The position numbers and the translations under genes are program-made. The notes beneath the pieces were generated by a model. That model had not been told where the DNA came from, searched no databases, and saw nothing but the letters and a program-made list of their open reading frames with translations. DNA of 33,716 nucleotides from Streptosporangiaceae bacterium. GTDB lineage: Bacteria > Actinomycetota > Actinomycetes > Streptosporangiales > Streptosporangiaceae. Positions 16,661 through 25,100 of the stretch are shown in pieces. The DNA lies in contig JAFAZE010000067.1 in the NCBI GenBank assembly GCA_019239975.1, positions 1-33,716 of the forward strand, read 5' to 3'. Within the stretch, counting starts at the first letter, position 1; every line of letters starts with the position of its first letter.

Positions 16661-18055
16661 ATGGGGACCAGAACATTCAGAGGTTTCACGGCGCGGTACG
16701 GTGTTCCGCTTCTTGCCGTCTGCTCGCTGGGCGTGGCGGCATGCGGTACCACCCACGCCGGCGCCCCCCGTGCCGGTGCCGCGCCAGGGAGTTCGGCCCG
16801 CCCGTGGCGCACCGCGCCGCCGCCGGGATGCGGCGGGCCGGTGCCGGCGCGGCACGCGTGGGCCACCGAGATCAGCACCGACGGCCACGTCCGCTGGCAG
16901 GTGCGGCTGCCCACGTTCGGCTCGAACTCGGTGAGCCAGCTGCCTCCCGTCGTGACCGGGGGGTTGGCGCTGTTCGCCCAGGACGGCGTGGTGCACATGC
17001 TACGGCTCGCCGACGGTCACGAGCTGTGGTCCTGGGCCGGCGGCCAGACCGTGTACGGCATGTGGCCCTGGCGCGGAACCGTGGCCGTGCTCACCGATCA
17101 GGTGAGCACCCATGCGCGGCTCACCGGGCTGGACGCCGCCACCGGCCGGGTGCGGTGGACGGTGCGCCTGCCCGCGCAGGGGCTGTACGGCGACCTGGCG
17201 CCCACCGCGGACGGTGGGCTGGCCATGATCGGGGGGAACGGCCGGGTTCAGGTGGCCGACCTCGGCACCGGGCGGGTGCGCTGGGCGCAGCCGGCCGGGC
17301 GGTCACGGGGGCCGGCCGCGATCGGCGGCACCGTGATCGCCGGTGCTGGCGGCCGCCTCACCGGTTACGACGACCGGAACGGCCGGGTGCGGTGGACGCT
17401 GTCCGGCGCGCCTTCGGACCCGGTGCTCCAGGGGGCCGCCGGGCTGATGCTGGTGACCAGCGGAGCGGAGGGACCCGGTGAACCGACCGCGCTGACCGCG
17501 GTCAGCCCGGCGACCGGCCGGGTGGCCTGGCGGTTCGACGCAGGCACGCCGGTGACGGTGCTCGGCGCCGGCCGGGCCGGGCTGGCGGTGACGACGTACG
17601 CCGACCGGCGGCTGTACCTCATCGACCCGGCCACCGGACGGGTGCGCTGGCACGCCACCACGTTCATCGCACAGGACAGCGGGCCGCTCGTCACCGCGAC
17701 GGATGTCTACCTGCTGGAGGGCGGCGCCACGGATTATCCGGCGCCGCGGATCACCGACCGCGTCGCGGCGAACGGCGCGCTGCGCTGGGTCCGTACGCTC
17801 GCCGCTCAGCCGTTCGGGCCCCAGCCCGTGCTCGGCATCGGCATCCGGGCCATCGTGCAGACCAGCTCGGACAGGCCGGGCGGGACGGCTCCGCTGCTGG
17901 CCTTCCACGCGGGTTCGGGTCAGCCCGACTGGCGCGTCGATCTGCCCACCCTGGTGCAGGTGCCGCCGGTGGCGGTGCCGGGCGGCGTGCTCGTGCAGGC
18001 CGCCGATCCCGGTTACGCCTGCCCGGCGGCGGGAGTGGCCGTTCCTGCCGCGTGA
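16661..18055 (+). CDS. PQQ-like beta-propeller lipoprotein
   Basis: This is a 464-residue protein with a lipoprotein signal peptide: a basic head, the hydrophobic VPLLAVCSLGVAAC, and lipobox V-A-A-C at about residues 26-29. It is therefore probably anchored outside the membrane. The rest is a chain of beta-propeller blades of the PQQ_2/YWTD type, each ending in 'D-x-A/G-TGRVRW' or close variants (LDAATGRVRWTV, ADLGTGRVRWAQ, DDRNGRVRWTL, IDPATGRVRWH, VAANGALRWVR). At least six blades can be recognised. There is no quinone-dependent dehydrogenase active-site motif, so a scaffold or sensing role is more likely than catalysis. TATAGG lies directly ahead of the ATG and the ribosome-binding site is poor. 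It lies between two glycosidase genes transcribed the other way. Confidence 0.85.
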   Translation: MGTRTFRGFTARYGVPLLAVCSLGVAACGTTHAGAPRAGAAPGSSARPWRTAPPPGCGGPVPARHAWATEISTDGHVRWQVRLPTFGSNSVSQLPPVVTGGLALFAQDGVVHMLRLADGHELWSWAGGQTVYGMWPWRGTVAVLTDQVSTHARLTGLDAATGRVRWTVRLPAQGLYGDLAPTADGGLAMIGGNGRVQVADLGTGRVRWAQPAGRSRGPAAIGGTVIAGAGGRLTGYDDRNGRVRWTLSGAPSDPVLQGAAGLMLVTSGAEGPGEPTALTAVSPATGRVAWRFDAGTPVTVLGAGRAGLAVTTYADRRLYLIDPATGRVRWHATTFIAQDSGPLVTATDVYLLEGGATDYPAPRITDRVAANGALRWVRTLAAQPFGPQPVLGIGIRAIVQTSSDRPGGTAPLLAFHAGSGQPDWRVDLPTLVQVPPVAVPGGVLVQAADPGYACPAAGVAVPAA

Positions 18056-18088
18056 CGTGGTGTCCCGCCCGGCCAGCGGCTGTCTCAG

Positions 18089-19579
18089 CTAGGGCACCCT
18101 CCACCGCTGGTTGGCGCCGCCGTTGCAGGACCACAGGATGAGCTGGGTCCCGTTCGCGGTGTTGAAGCCGGGGTCGTCGAGGCATTTACCGGAGGCCGGG
18201 TTGACCAGCTGCCCGTTCACCGACTGCCACTTCTGGTTGGCGCCGCCCCAGCAGCTGTACCACTGGATGGGGGTGCCGTTGCTGTAGTTGGCGCCGGTGA
18301 TGTCCATGCAGCCGCCGTCGATCTGGACGCTGCCGTCGCTGGCCAGCGTCCAGCTCTGCGCCGCCGGCACGTTGTCACAGGTATAGAGCTGCACCTTGTT
18401 GCCGTTGGTGGCGCTGGCATTGGCGAGGTCGACGCAGTCGGAGCCGTTCACCCCGGACACGATCGGCCCGGTCGTCCCGCCGCCGCCTCCGCCGCCTCCG
18501 CCGCCTCCGGAGGAAGGCGCGTAACCGGCCGCGACGATGCTGGCCTGGACGGCGTTCTCGGTGGCGGCTGAGGGGTAGCCGGAGGTCATCACGCCTTCAT
18601 AGAAGGTGCCGGCCGAGCCGTTGCTGTTGTCGCCGCCGATGCCCAAGATGATCGCGCCTTCCTTGTGCATCGGGTTGTACCCGGCCACGTTGGGCCGCGG
18701 CCCGCTGTAGTCCGTGGACAGGCCGCCGGACTGGGCGTTGCCGCCCAGGATCGCCCACTGGCCCGGCTCGCCCTCGATCATCGCGGTGGTGAACCGGTAG
18801 CTGGTCGTCGGGTCGTTGGCGTTGTAGCCCGCGTTCACCCCCGAATACAGGCCGTTTTCCATGTCCGCCATGATCCACGGGCCGCTGCCGGTGCCGTAGC
18901 CCCAGACCTTGATGGTGCCGAAGTAGATGGCCTCCATGTGCCCGTTGCCGTTGTCGTTGTTGTTGGTCTCGGCGTTGCCGTAGTCGAAGCAGCAGCCGCC
19001 GTTGTAGTGCGTGCCGTCGAAGATCGCGTACTCCCCCTCCGGCTGGTCGCCGGTTGCGATGCCGGAGGTGGCATCATCGCGGTACCCGGTGCCCGGGGCC
19101 ACGTAGACGCCGTAGGCCTGGTGGCCGCCGACCGTGACCGGCGCCGCGGTGGCGTCGGCGAGGTTGTCCGGGCCGCCGGCGGCCCCGCCGCCGGGTGCCT
19201 GGGTGAGGTTGTTGCCGTGCCCGGACTGGTCGTAGATCTCGGTGATGACACAGGTGGTGCCCGCGCAGAAGGAGTCCTGCGCGGCGGCGTTGGCGACGCC
19301 GCCCGCGGACAGCGGGCTGATGCTGGCGGTGGCGCCGTCGGAGGAGCGCCGCACCTGGTACAGCGGGCCGTTGTAGGACCCGTACAGCGCCCGGGTGGTG
19401 CTGTGCGCGGCGACGCACGGCGTGCCGCCGGAGGCGTAGATGTCGCACGGCAGCGACGCCGCCGAGGCCGGCGTGGCGGTGCTGGCGGCGCTTGCCAGCG
19501 CTCCCGCGGTGAGAGCGAGCGCCGCGCCCGCCAGCAGCAGCGCCTTTCTCGCGCGCCTGAGTCGGGACCGGAGGGTCAT
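18089..19579 (-). CDS. Secreted GH54 alpha-L-arabinofuranosidase with C-terminal CBM13 (ricin-B) domain
   Basis: This is a 496-residue enzyme. The ATG at 19579 is chosen because GGCAGG lies 7 bases upstream and the protein then begins with a classical Sec signal (MTLRSRLRRARK, hydrophobic run, ATPASAAS). An in-frame ATG at 19603 is less well supported. The GH54 catalytic domain (about 43-360) starts LPCDIYASGGTPCVAAHSTT. It contains the family's CCFDYGNAET, the putative nucleophile E241 in MADMENGL and acid/base D317 in GIGGDNSN. Their 76-residue spacing matches, from memory, E221/D297 of the Aspergillus kawachii enzyme. A run of 11 glycines links it to a CBM13 beta-trefoil with three QxW repeats (QSW, QKW, QRW). 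Fungal homologues carry CBM42 instead. It should release arabinose from arabinoxylan or arabinan. Confidence 0.93.
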   Translation of the reverse strand: MTLRSRLRRARKALLLAGAALALTAGALASAASTATPASAASLPCDIYASGGTPCVAAHSTTRALYGSYNGPLYQVRRSSDGATASISPLSAGGVANAAAQDSFCAGTTCVITEIYDQSGHGNNLTQAPGGGAAGGPDNLADATAAPVTVGGHQAYGVYVAPGTGYRDDATSGIATGDQPEGEYAIFDGTHYNGGCCFDYGNAETNNNDNGNGHMEAIYFGTIKVWGYGTGSGPWIMADMENGLYSGVNAGYNANDPTTSYRFTTAMIEGEPGQWAILGGNAQSGGLSTDYSGPRPNVAGYNPMHKEGAIILGIGGDNSNGSAGTFYEGVMTSGYPSAATENAVQASIVAAGYAPSSGGGGGGGGGGGTTGPIVSGVNGSDCVDLANASATNGNKVQLYTCDNVPAAQSWTLASDGSVQIDGGCMDITGANYSNGTPIQWYSCWGGANQKWQSVNGQLVNPASGKCLDDPGFNTANGTQLILWSCNGGANQRWRVP

Positions 19580-19633
19580 CGTTGAACCTGCCTTTCTGCT
19601 CATGGGAAGCCATCCCTGCTGAGGGCGGCCGGG

Positions 19634-19662
19634 ATGTTAGCGTTCACAACTTCTGGCGTCAG
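19634..19662 (-). promoter_or_regulatory. GH54 promoter with overlapping LacI-type operator
   Basis: CTGACG (19662-19657) and TAACAT (19639-19634) are 17 bp apart on the minus strand, giving a start about 50 bases before the ATG. TGTTAGCGTTCACA at 19635-19648 matches the GH51 operator in 12 of 14 positions and overlaps the -10 box, the same geometry as at the GH51 promoter. Confidence 0.6.
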
Positions 19663-19702
19663 CGGAAACGGCCGAGGTGGGCGGGTGAGGGAGTGCCGTT
19701 AT

Positions 19703-19716
19703 TGTGAGCGTTAACA
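19703..19716. promoter_or_regulatory. Second, upstream LacI-type operator of the GH54 gene
   Basis: TGTGAGCGTTAACA reads on the other strand as TGTTAACGCTCACA, another close match to TGTTAGCGCTAACA. Its centre is 68 bp from that of the promoter-proximal site, about six and a half helical turns, so repression through a DNA loop is possible. Confidence 0.55.
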
Positions 19717-19900
19717 ATTCCCGAATCAAGGGGTGACCTGCGGGACGGGCGCCCGGTTGCTGTCCGCGACGCCGCTACCAGGCAGAATTCTCGGGATGCG
19801 CCGCGGGCGCGTCTGCGCGGCTTGGCGAAAGTTACGCGTATTGCGGGCCGGGGGCCGGACGGCGGGCGGGCGCGGCACGGGGCGCGAGCGCGGGGGCGCC

Positions 19901-20068
19901 GGCTCAGACGCGAGCGCTGGTCTGGCCGCGTGCAGGTGCGGGACGGTACGCGGGCATGCGCGGGCCGGGCGCCGGCTCAGACGCGAGCGCTGGTCCGGCC
20001 GCGTGCAGGTGCGGGACGGTACGCGGGCGTGCGCGGGCCGGGCGCCGGGCTCTGATCTGGCCGCGTGA
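19901..20068. repeat. Tandem repeat, period 73 bp, two full copies and a shortened third
   Basis: The unit starting GGCTCAGACGCGAGCGCTGG at 19901 recurs at 19974 with two base differences over 73 bp. A third copy from 20047 has lost its middle and keeps CTGGCCGCGTG. The unit is very G+C rich and contains self-complementary GCGC-type runs. It occupies the 0.7-kb gap 19580-20285 along with the GH54 promoter. I found no convincing gene in that gap. Confidence 0.7.
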
Positions 20069-20285
20069 CAGCATCTGGCGAATCGGCCAAACCGGATCAG
20101 GTCGCCACCCGCGCCGCCGGCCCAGCTTCCAGATTTCTGGAAAAAGGTATTGGAGCTGGGTGAACTGGGCTCGGTATCGCCGGGCACGGGTATGCTTCCT
20201 CGCAGCTGCCGTTATCAAGGCAAAGGGCGGCAATCACAATTGACCGCCTGTTCGTATTTATGCAGACGATGCTATGGAGGTCCGG

Positions 20286-20477
20286 ATGCGCATCGGATCG
20301 GTGCTTTGTGCTGTCTGGCTGGCCATCGGCGGGGTCGCCGCCGGGCAGCGCGGCGATTACAAAGGGTCCTTCGGCTGCAGCAGGGCCGGCACGATCGCCG
20401 CGACGATCGCCGCCGGTCCGCTCAACTACGCGGGCGTGAATCCGAGCATCAACTGCACCGTACGGCATTCCCAGTAA
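20286..20477 (+). CDS. Conserved small exported/membrane protein (63 residues), function unknown
   Basis: The start ATG at 20286 has an excellent GGAGG 6 bases upstream; an in-frame ATG at 20274 would sit in that site. The product has a hydrophobic N-terminal helix (SVLCAVWLAIGGVAAGQ), then a short domain with two cysteines (FGCSRAGT and NPSINCTV) and a second hydrophobic stretch TIAATIAAGPLNYAGVNP. From memory, small proteins with the 'W-L-IG-IAAGQRG ... AGPLNY-GVNP-INC' pattern are widespread in actinobacteria, but none is characterised to my knowledge. It lies alone between the tandem repeat and the convergent ROK gene. Confidence 0.7.
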   Translation: MRIGSVLCAVWLAIGGVAAGQRGDYKGSFGCSRAGTIAATIAAGPLNYAGVNPSINCTVRHSQ

Positions 20478-20548
20478 TTGTCTTGGTCAGCAAATCCGGC
20501 GGCGGTGCATAAAGTCCATCGTCGGCTGCCGTTATCTCAGCCTTATCG

Positions 20549-21847
20549 TCAGCCCCGCCTGGCCGCCAGCGGGCCGCGATCTCCTTGGGACCTGCTGTCG
20601 AGCAGCGCGGGGTCGGAGATGATCTGGTCGGTGACATGGATGGCGCCACCCCGGGCGGCGGCGGAAAAACCCAGCGACGAGGTGGTCAGCGTGCAGCCGC
20701 CCGCCTCCGGTGCTAGCACGCCCTCGGCGAGGGCACCGGCCGCGGGCGGCAGGATCCAGTCGGCGAGGAGAGTGAAGTAGCCACCGAGGATGATCGCCCG
20801 CGGGTTGAACACGTTCGCCAGGTTGGCGGCGCCGATGCCGACCCAGCGGCCGATGCCGGCCAGGGCGGCCAGCACGTTGGTATCACCTGCTCTGGCGAGC
20901 CGCGCCACCGTGGCGGCCTTGGCCTCAGGCGGGTCGCCGGCTGCCACCCCATGGTGGCCGGGGCCGCCGGGGAAGGCCAGCCGCAGCATGGCATGCAGCC
21001 CGATGAGCGCCTCCCAGCAGCCGCGTCTCCCGCACCCGCAGACGGGACCTTCCGGATCCATCTTCATGTGACCGATCTCGCCGCCGAATCCCCGCACCCC
21101 GCGCAACGGACGCCCGGCCACGATAATGCCGCCGCCGATGCCCATCTCGCCGGTGATGTAGATGAGGTCGGACGTCCCGGCGTGACTGCCGACGCGGTAC
21201 TCGGCCATGGCGGCGAGGCTGGCGTCGTTGCCCACACTCACCGGTGCGGGGCCCAGCTCGAGCAGTTCGCGTAGCTGCCCGGCGACCGGCACACCGGCCC
21301 AGCGCAGGTTCGGTGCCAGGGTGACGGCCCGCGCCGGGGCGTCGACCAGGCCGGGCACGGCGACCGTCAGCCCGGCGACGATGGGCCGGCGCCGCCCCCG
21401 GGGCCCGGCCAGCGCGCGCAGCGCCTCCCGGCAGAGCCCGGCCAGCGCGGTGATGCTGTCGCCGGGGCCGTCCGCGATGGCGTCATAGGCCCTTCGCTGC
21501 TCGTAGAGCTCGCGGCCGGCCAGGTCTGTGACGAGCACGGCCAGGTAGTCGACGTTGACCTCAGCGCCGACGGCAAGGATGTGCCGGCCATCGAGTTCCA
21601 GCATGGTCGCAGGCCGCCCGATGCCCTGCGCCTGGGGCGGCCCTGTCTCGCGCACCAGCCCCAGGTCCATCAGCTCCCCGACGAGGCGCGAGACGGTCGA
21701 GCGCGTCAGCCCGGCCCTGGAGGCGATGCTGGCGCGGGAGTCGGGGCCCGCCAGCGACAGGTGCCGCAGCACCACCTCGAGATTGTTGCGGCGGATTTCC
21801 CGGTGGCCGGCCCCGCTCGGGATGACGGACACCACAGTCTCATCCAC
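20549..21847 (-). CDS. ROK-family transcriptional regulator (NagC/XylR type)
   Basis: This is a 432-residue protein. An N-terminal winged helix (about 20-80) has SRASIASRAGLTRSTVSRLVGELMDLGLV followed by GRPATMLEL. The ROK sugar-kinase fold follows: TVAVPGLVD, SVGNDASLAAMAEYRVG, DLIYITGEMGIGGGIIVAGR, the FGGEIGHMKM signature and the zinc site CGCGRRGCWEA. The N-terminal DNA-binding domain marks it as a regulator, not a glucokinase. Family members are repressors that release DNA on binding a sugar or sugar phosphate such as xylose or GlcNAc. GTG (21847) is the start, with GGAG 5 bases upstream. A TATACT box lies at 21926-21921. It is divergent from the GH3 glycosidase gene, which it probably controls. 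Confidence 0.9.
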   Translation of the reverse strand: MDETVVSVIPSGAGHREIRRNNLEVVLRHLSLAGPDSRASIASRAGLTRSTVSRLVGELMDLGLVRETGPPQAQGIGRPATMLELDGRHILAVGAEVNVDYLAVLVTDLAGRELYEQRRAYDAIADGPGDSITALAGLCREALRALAGPRGRRRPIVAGLTVAVPGLVDAPARAVTLAPNLRWAGVPVAGQLRELLELGPAPVSVGNDASLAAMAEYRVGSHAGTSDLIYITGEMGIGGGIIVAGRPLRGVRGFGGEIGHMKMDPEGPVCGCGRRGCWEALIGLHAMLRLAFPGGPGHHGVAAGDPPEAKAATVARLARAGDTNVLAALAGIGRWVGIGAANLANVFNPRAIILGGYFTLLADWILPPAAGALAEGVLAPEAGGCTLTTSSLGFSAAARGGAIHVTDQIISDPALLDSRSQGDRGPLAARRG

Positions 21848-22015
21848 TTGTTCTCCGAGGTCAGGTCGAGGCCCGTCGGCGCCGCGGCGATGTCGCAGGC
21901 TGACGGCGGGGCACAGCGGAAGTATATCTGTGCAGGTCGCAACGTATTCGCCGCTCGCGCACGCCGCAGCCCTTCCGGTTAGCGCCGGACACCGCGCAGA
22001 AAGCAGGTTTGGGTC

Positions 22016-22064
22016 TTGTATCGGGCGATCGTGGCGGGTTATGTTTTGTGCGGATCAATACAAA
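22016..22064 (+). promoter_or_regulatory. GH3 promoter with inverted repeat at the predicted start site
   Basis: TTGTAT (22016-22021), 18 bp, TATGTT (22040-22045) is a plausible promoter. Overlapping its downstream edge, TTTGT (22045-22049) and ACAAA (22060-22064) form an inverted repeat with a 10-bp centre, covering the predicted transcription start near 22052. This is where a repressor would act, and the divergent ROK gene next door is the obvious candidate. The leader would be about 145 bases. Confidence 0.45.
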
Positions 22065-22197
22065 TGGGCCTGAGCAAGGAAGCCACAGCCCCGCCGCACG
22101 TCAGGCCCAAGGCAGCTACGGCTTACGTCCCTCCGCCCTGCCCGGGCGATGATGGTTACGCTCCGCGTTACCCACGTCACAGATGCCGAGGAGCAGC

Positions 22198-25100
22198 ATG
22201 CACACCCCCCAGCATTGGATTCTGGCCAATCCGCCGAACGGGAAACGCGGAACCCCGCGGCGTAGGGCACTTGCGTGCGCCGCCTGCGCAACCGCCCTGG
22301 TGACGGCGTACGCGGGGGCGGCGCAGGCGAGTTCCACGGCAGCGGGCCCGTGGACCGGCGCCGCCGCATCCGGGCATTCGGCGGCCCCCGCGTGCCCCGA
22401 CGGCTCCGGCCACACCCCGCTGTACCGCGCCACGCGCTACTCGTTCGCGGAGCGCGCCGCGGACCTGGTGTCGTGCATGACGCTGGCGGAGAAGGTCGCC
22501 CAGCTGATGACCAACAGCGCGCCCGCGATCCCGCGGCTCGGAGTCGAGCAGTACACCTACTGGAGTGAGGGCCAGCACGGGATCAACACCATGTTCGCCG
22601 ACACCAACAACGGAGGGGTAACCGGCGGGGTGCACGCGACCAGCTTCCCCACCAACTTCGCATCCACGATGGCCTGGGATCCGCGGCTGACATACCAGGA
22701 GACGACGGCGATCTCGGATGAGGCCCGGGGTTTCCTCGACAAGTCGCTGTGGGGAACGGGGCAGAACAACCTGGGCCCGTCGCCGAACGACTACGGGATG
22801 CTCACGTACTGGGCGCCGACGGTGAACATGGACCGCGACCCGCGGTGGGGCCGGACAGACGAGGCGTTCGGCGAGGATCCCTACCTGGCCGGCCAGCTCG
22901 CGGACGCGTTCGTGGAGGGTTACCAGGGCGAGACGATGAGCGGCGAGCCGATGACCCCGTATCTGAAGGTGGCGTCCACGGCCAAGCATTTTGCCCTGAA
23001 CGACAATGAGAACAACCGGCACGCGGACAGCTCGAACACCACGGACGCCAACATCCGCGACTACTACACGGCCCAGTTCCGCAGCGTGGCCGAGAAGGCG
23101 CACGTGGCGGGCGTCATGACGTCGTACAACGCGGTGAACGGCACGCCTTCGCCGGCCGACACCTACACGGTCAGCGAACTGCTGCAGCGCACATACGGGT
23201 TCAACGGGTACACCACCTCCGACTGCGGCGCGGTCGGTGACATCTACAGCCCCGGCAGCCATGACTGGGCGCCGCCGGGCTGGACCACCAGCACCGCCAG
23301 CGGGACCACGATCTGGACGAACACCGCCACCGGGCAGCAGCTCCCCGCCGCGGCCGGCGGCCAGGCCTACGCGCTGCGGGCCGGCACGCAGGTCAACTGC
23401 ACCGGCGGCGAGCCGACGCTGGCCAACATCCAGGCCGCGATCAAGGCCGGCGTGCTGTCCGAGGGCGTCCTCGACAACGCGCTCGTGCACCTGTTCACCA
23501 TGCGGATGGAGACCGGCGAGTTCGACCCGCCGAGCCGGGTCTCGTACACGAGGATCACCAAGGCGGTGATCCAGAGCCCGGCGCACCAGGCGCTGGCCGA
23601 GAAGGTCGCCGCCGACGACCTGGTGCTGCTGAAGAACGACAACACGGCCGGCGGTTCCGCGCCGCTGCTGCCGGCCGACCCGGCCAAGCTCAGCAACGTG
23701 GTCATCGTGGGGGATCTGGCCGGCACGGTCACCCTCGGCGACTACTCCGGTGACCCGGCGCTGCAGGTGAACGCCGTCCAGGGCATCACCGCCGCGGTCC
23801 GGGCCGCCAACCCGAACGCCACCGTGACGTACGACTCGTGCGGCACCTCCACCACGGCGGCCGCGCCGGCGTCCTGCTCGGCGGCCACCCAGGCGGCCAT
23901 CAAGACCGCCGGCCTGGTGATCGTTTTCGTCGGTACCGACCTGAACGTGGCCACCGAGGGACGGGACCGGACCACACTGGCGATGCCCGGCAACTACAAC
24001 TCCCTGATAAGCCAGGTCGCCGCGCTGGGTAACCCGCGGACCGCGATGGTCATCCAGTCCGGCGGTCCGGTCGACATCTCCAGCACGCAAAGCGATTTCC
24101 CGGCGATCGTGTTCAGCGGCTACAACGGCGAGAGCCAGGGCACCGCGCTGGCTCAGGTCCTGTTCGGCCACGTGAACCCCGCCGGGCACCTGAATTTCAC
24201 CTGGTACGCCAGCGACTCCCAGCTGCCGGACATGAAGAACTACGGGCTCACCCCGGCGCAGACCGGCGGGCTGGGACGCACGTACATGTACTTCACCGGG
24301 ACGCCCACCTACCCGTTCGGCTACGGGCTGTCCTACGGCCGCTTCACCTACTCCCATGTCGAGACGGGACCGCGCGCCGCCTCGGCGGACGGCACGGTGC
24401 ACGTCAGCTTCGACGTCACGAACGCCGGCACCGTCCCCGGCGCCACGGTGGCGCAGCTCTACGTCGCGCCGGAGTTCACCGTGCCCGGCGTGGAACTGCC
24501 GAAGGAGCAGCTCGAGGGGTTCCAGCGGACCGCCGTGCTGGCGCCCGGGCACACCCAGCACATCGAACTGGCCGTCAAGGTCACTGACCTCAGCCAGTGG
24601 GACGAGAGCTCGCTCAGGCAGGTCGTCTACGACGGCCCCTACCAGTTCCGGGTCGGTCCCGACTCGGCCACCGTCGCCGGCTCCGGCACCGTCACCGTGC
24701 ACGGCGCGATCACCCCGCGCGTGCGGTACGTCACCGTCCAGCCGGACCAGGTCATCTTCCAGCCCGGCGGCACGCTGGACCTGACGGGCAAGAACCCCTG
24801 GATCGCCCCGGACACGAACCCGGCGCTGGAGCAACCGCACGCCACCGCGGACAACATCGTCGAGGCGGTCAACAACGACCAGTCCTTCGCCGGCCTGTCC
24901 GGTGCCCACGTCAGGTACGCCAGCAGCAATCCGGACGTGGCGACCGTCAGCCGCACCGGCCAGGTGACGGCCGTCGGGCACGGGGTGGCGACGATCAGCG
25001 TGACGGTGAAGGCGGCAGGGGAGGCGGGTGAGGTGACCGGCACGACCCCGATCGTCGTGCGGCAGCCGCTGACGCTCAGCGCCCCAACCCTGGCGGCACC

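Noticed and set aside
19726..20187. Open frames through the 73-bp tandem repeat on both strands
   Set aside because: Arg/Pro/Ala-rich translations created by the repeated G+C-rich DNA, with no ribosome-binding site or domain.
22177..24981. Long minus-strand open frame opposite the GH3 gene
   Set aside because: Low-complexity Arg/Gly/Val/Asp translation, no start signal; the plus strand carries clear GH3 motifs.
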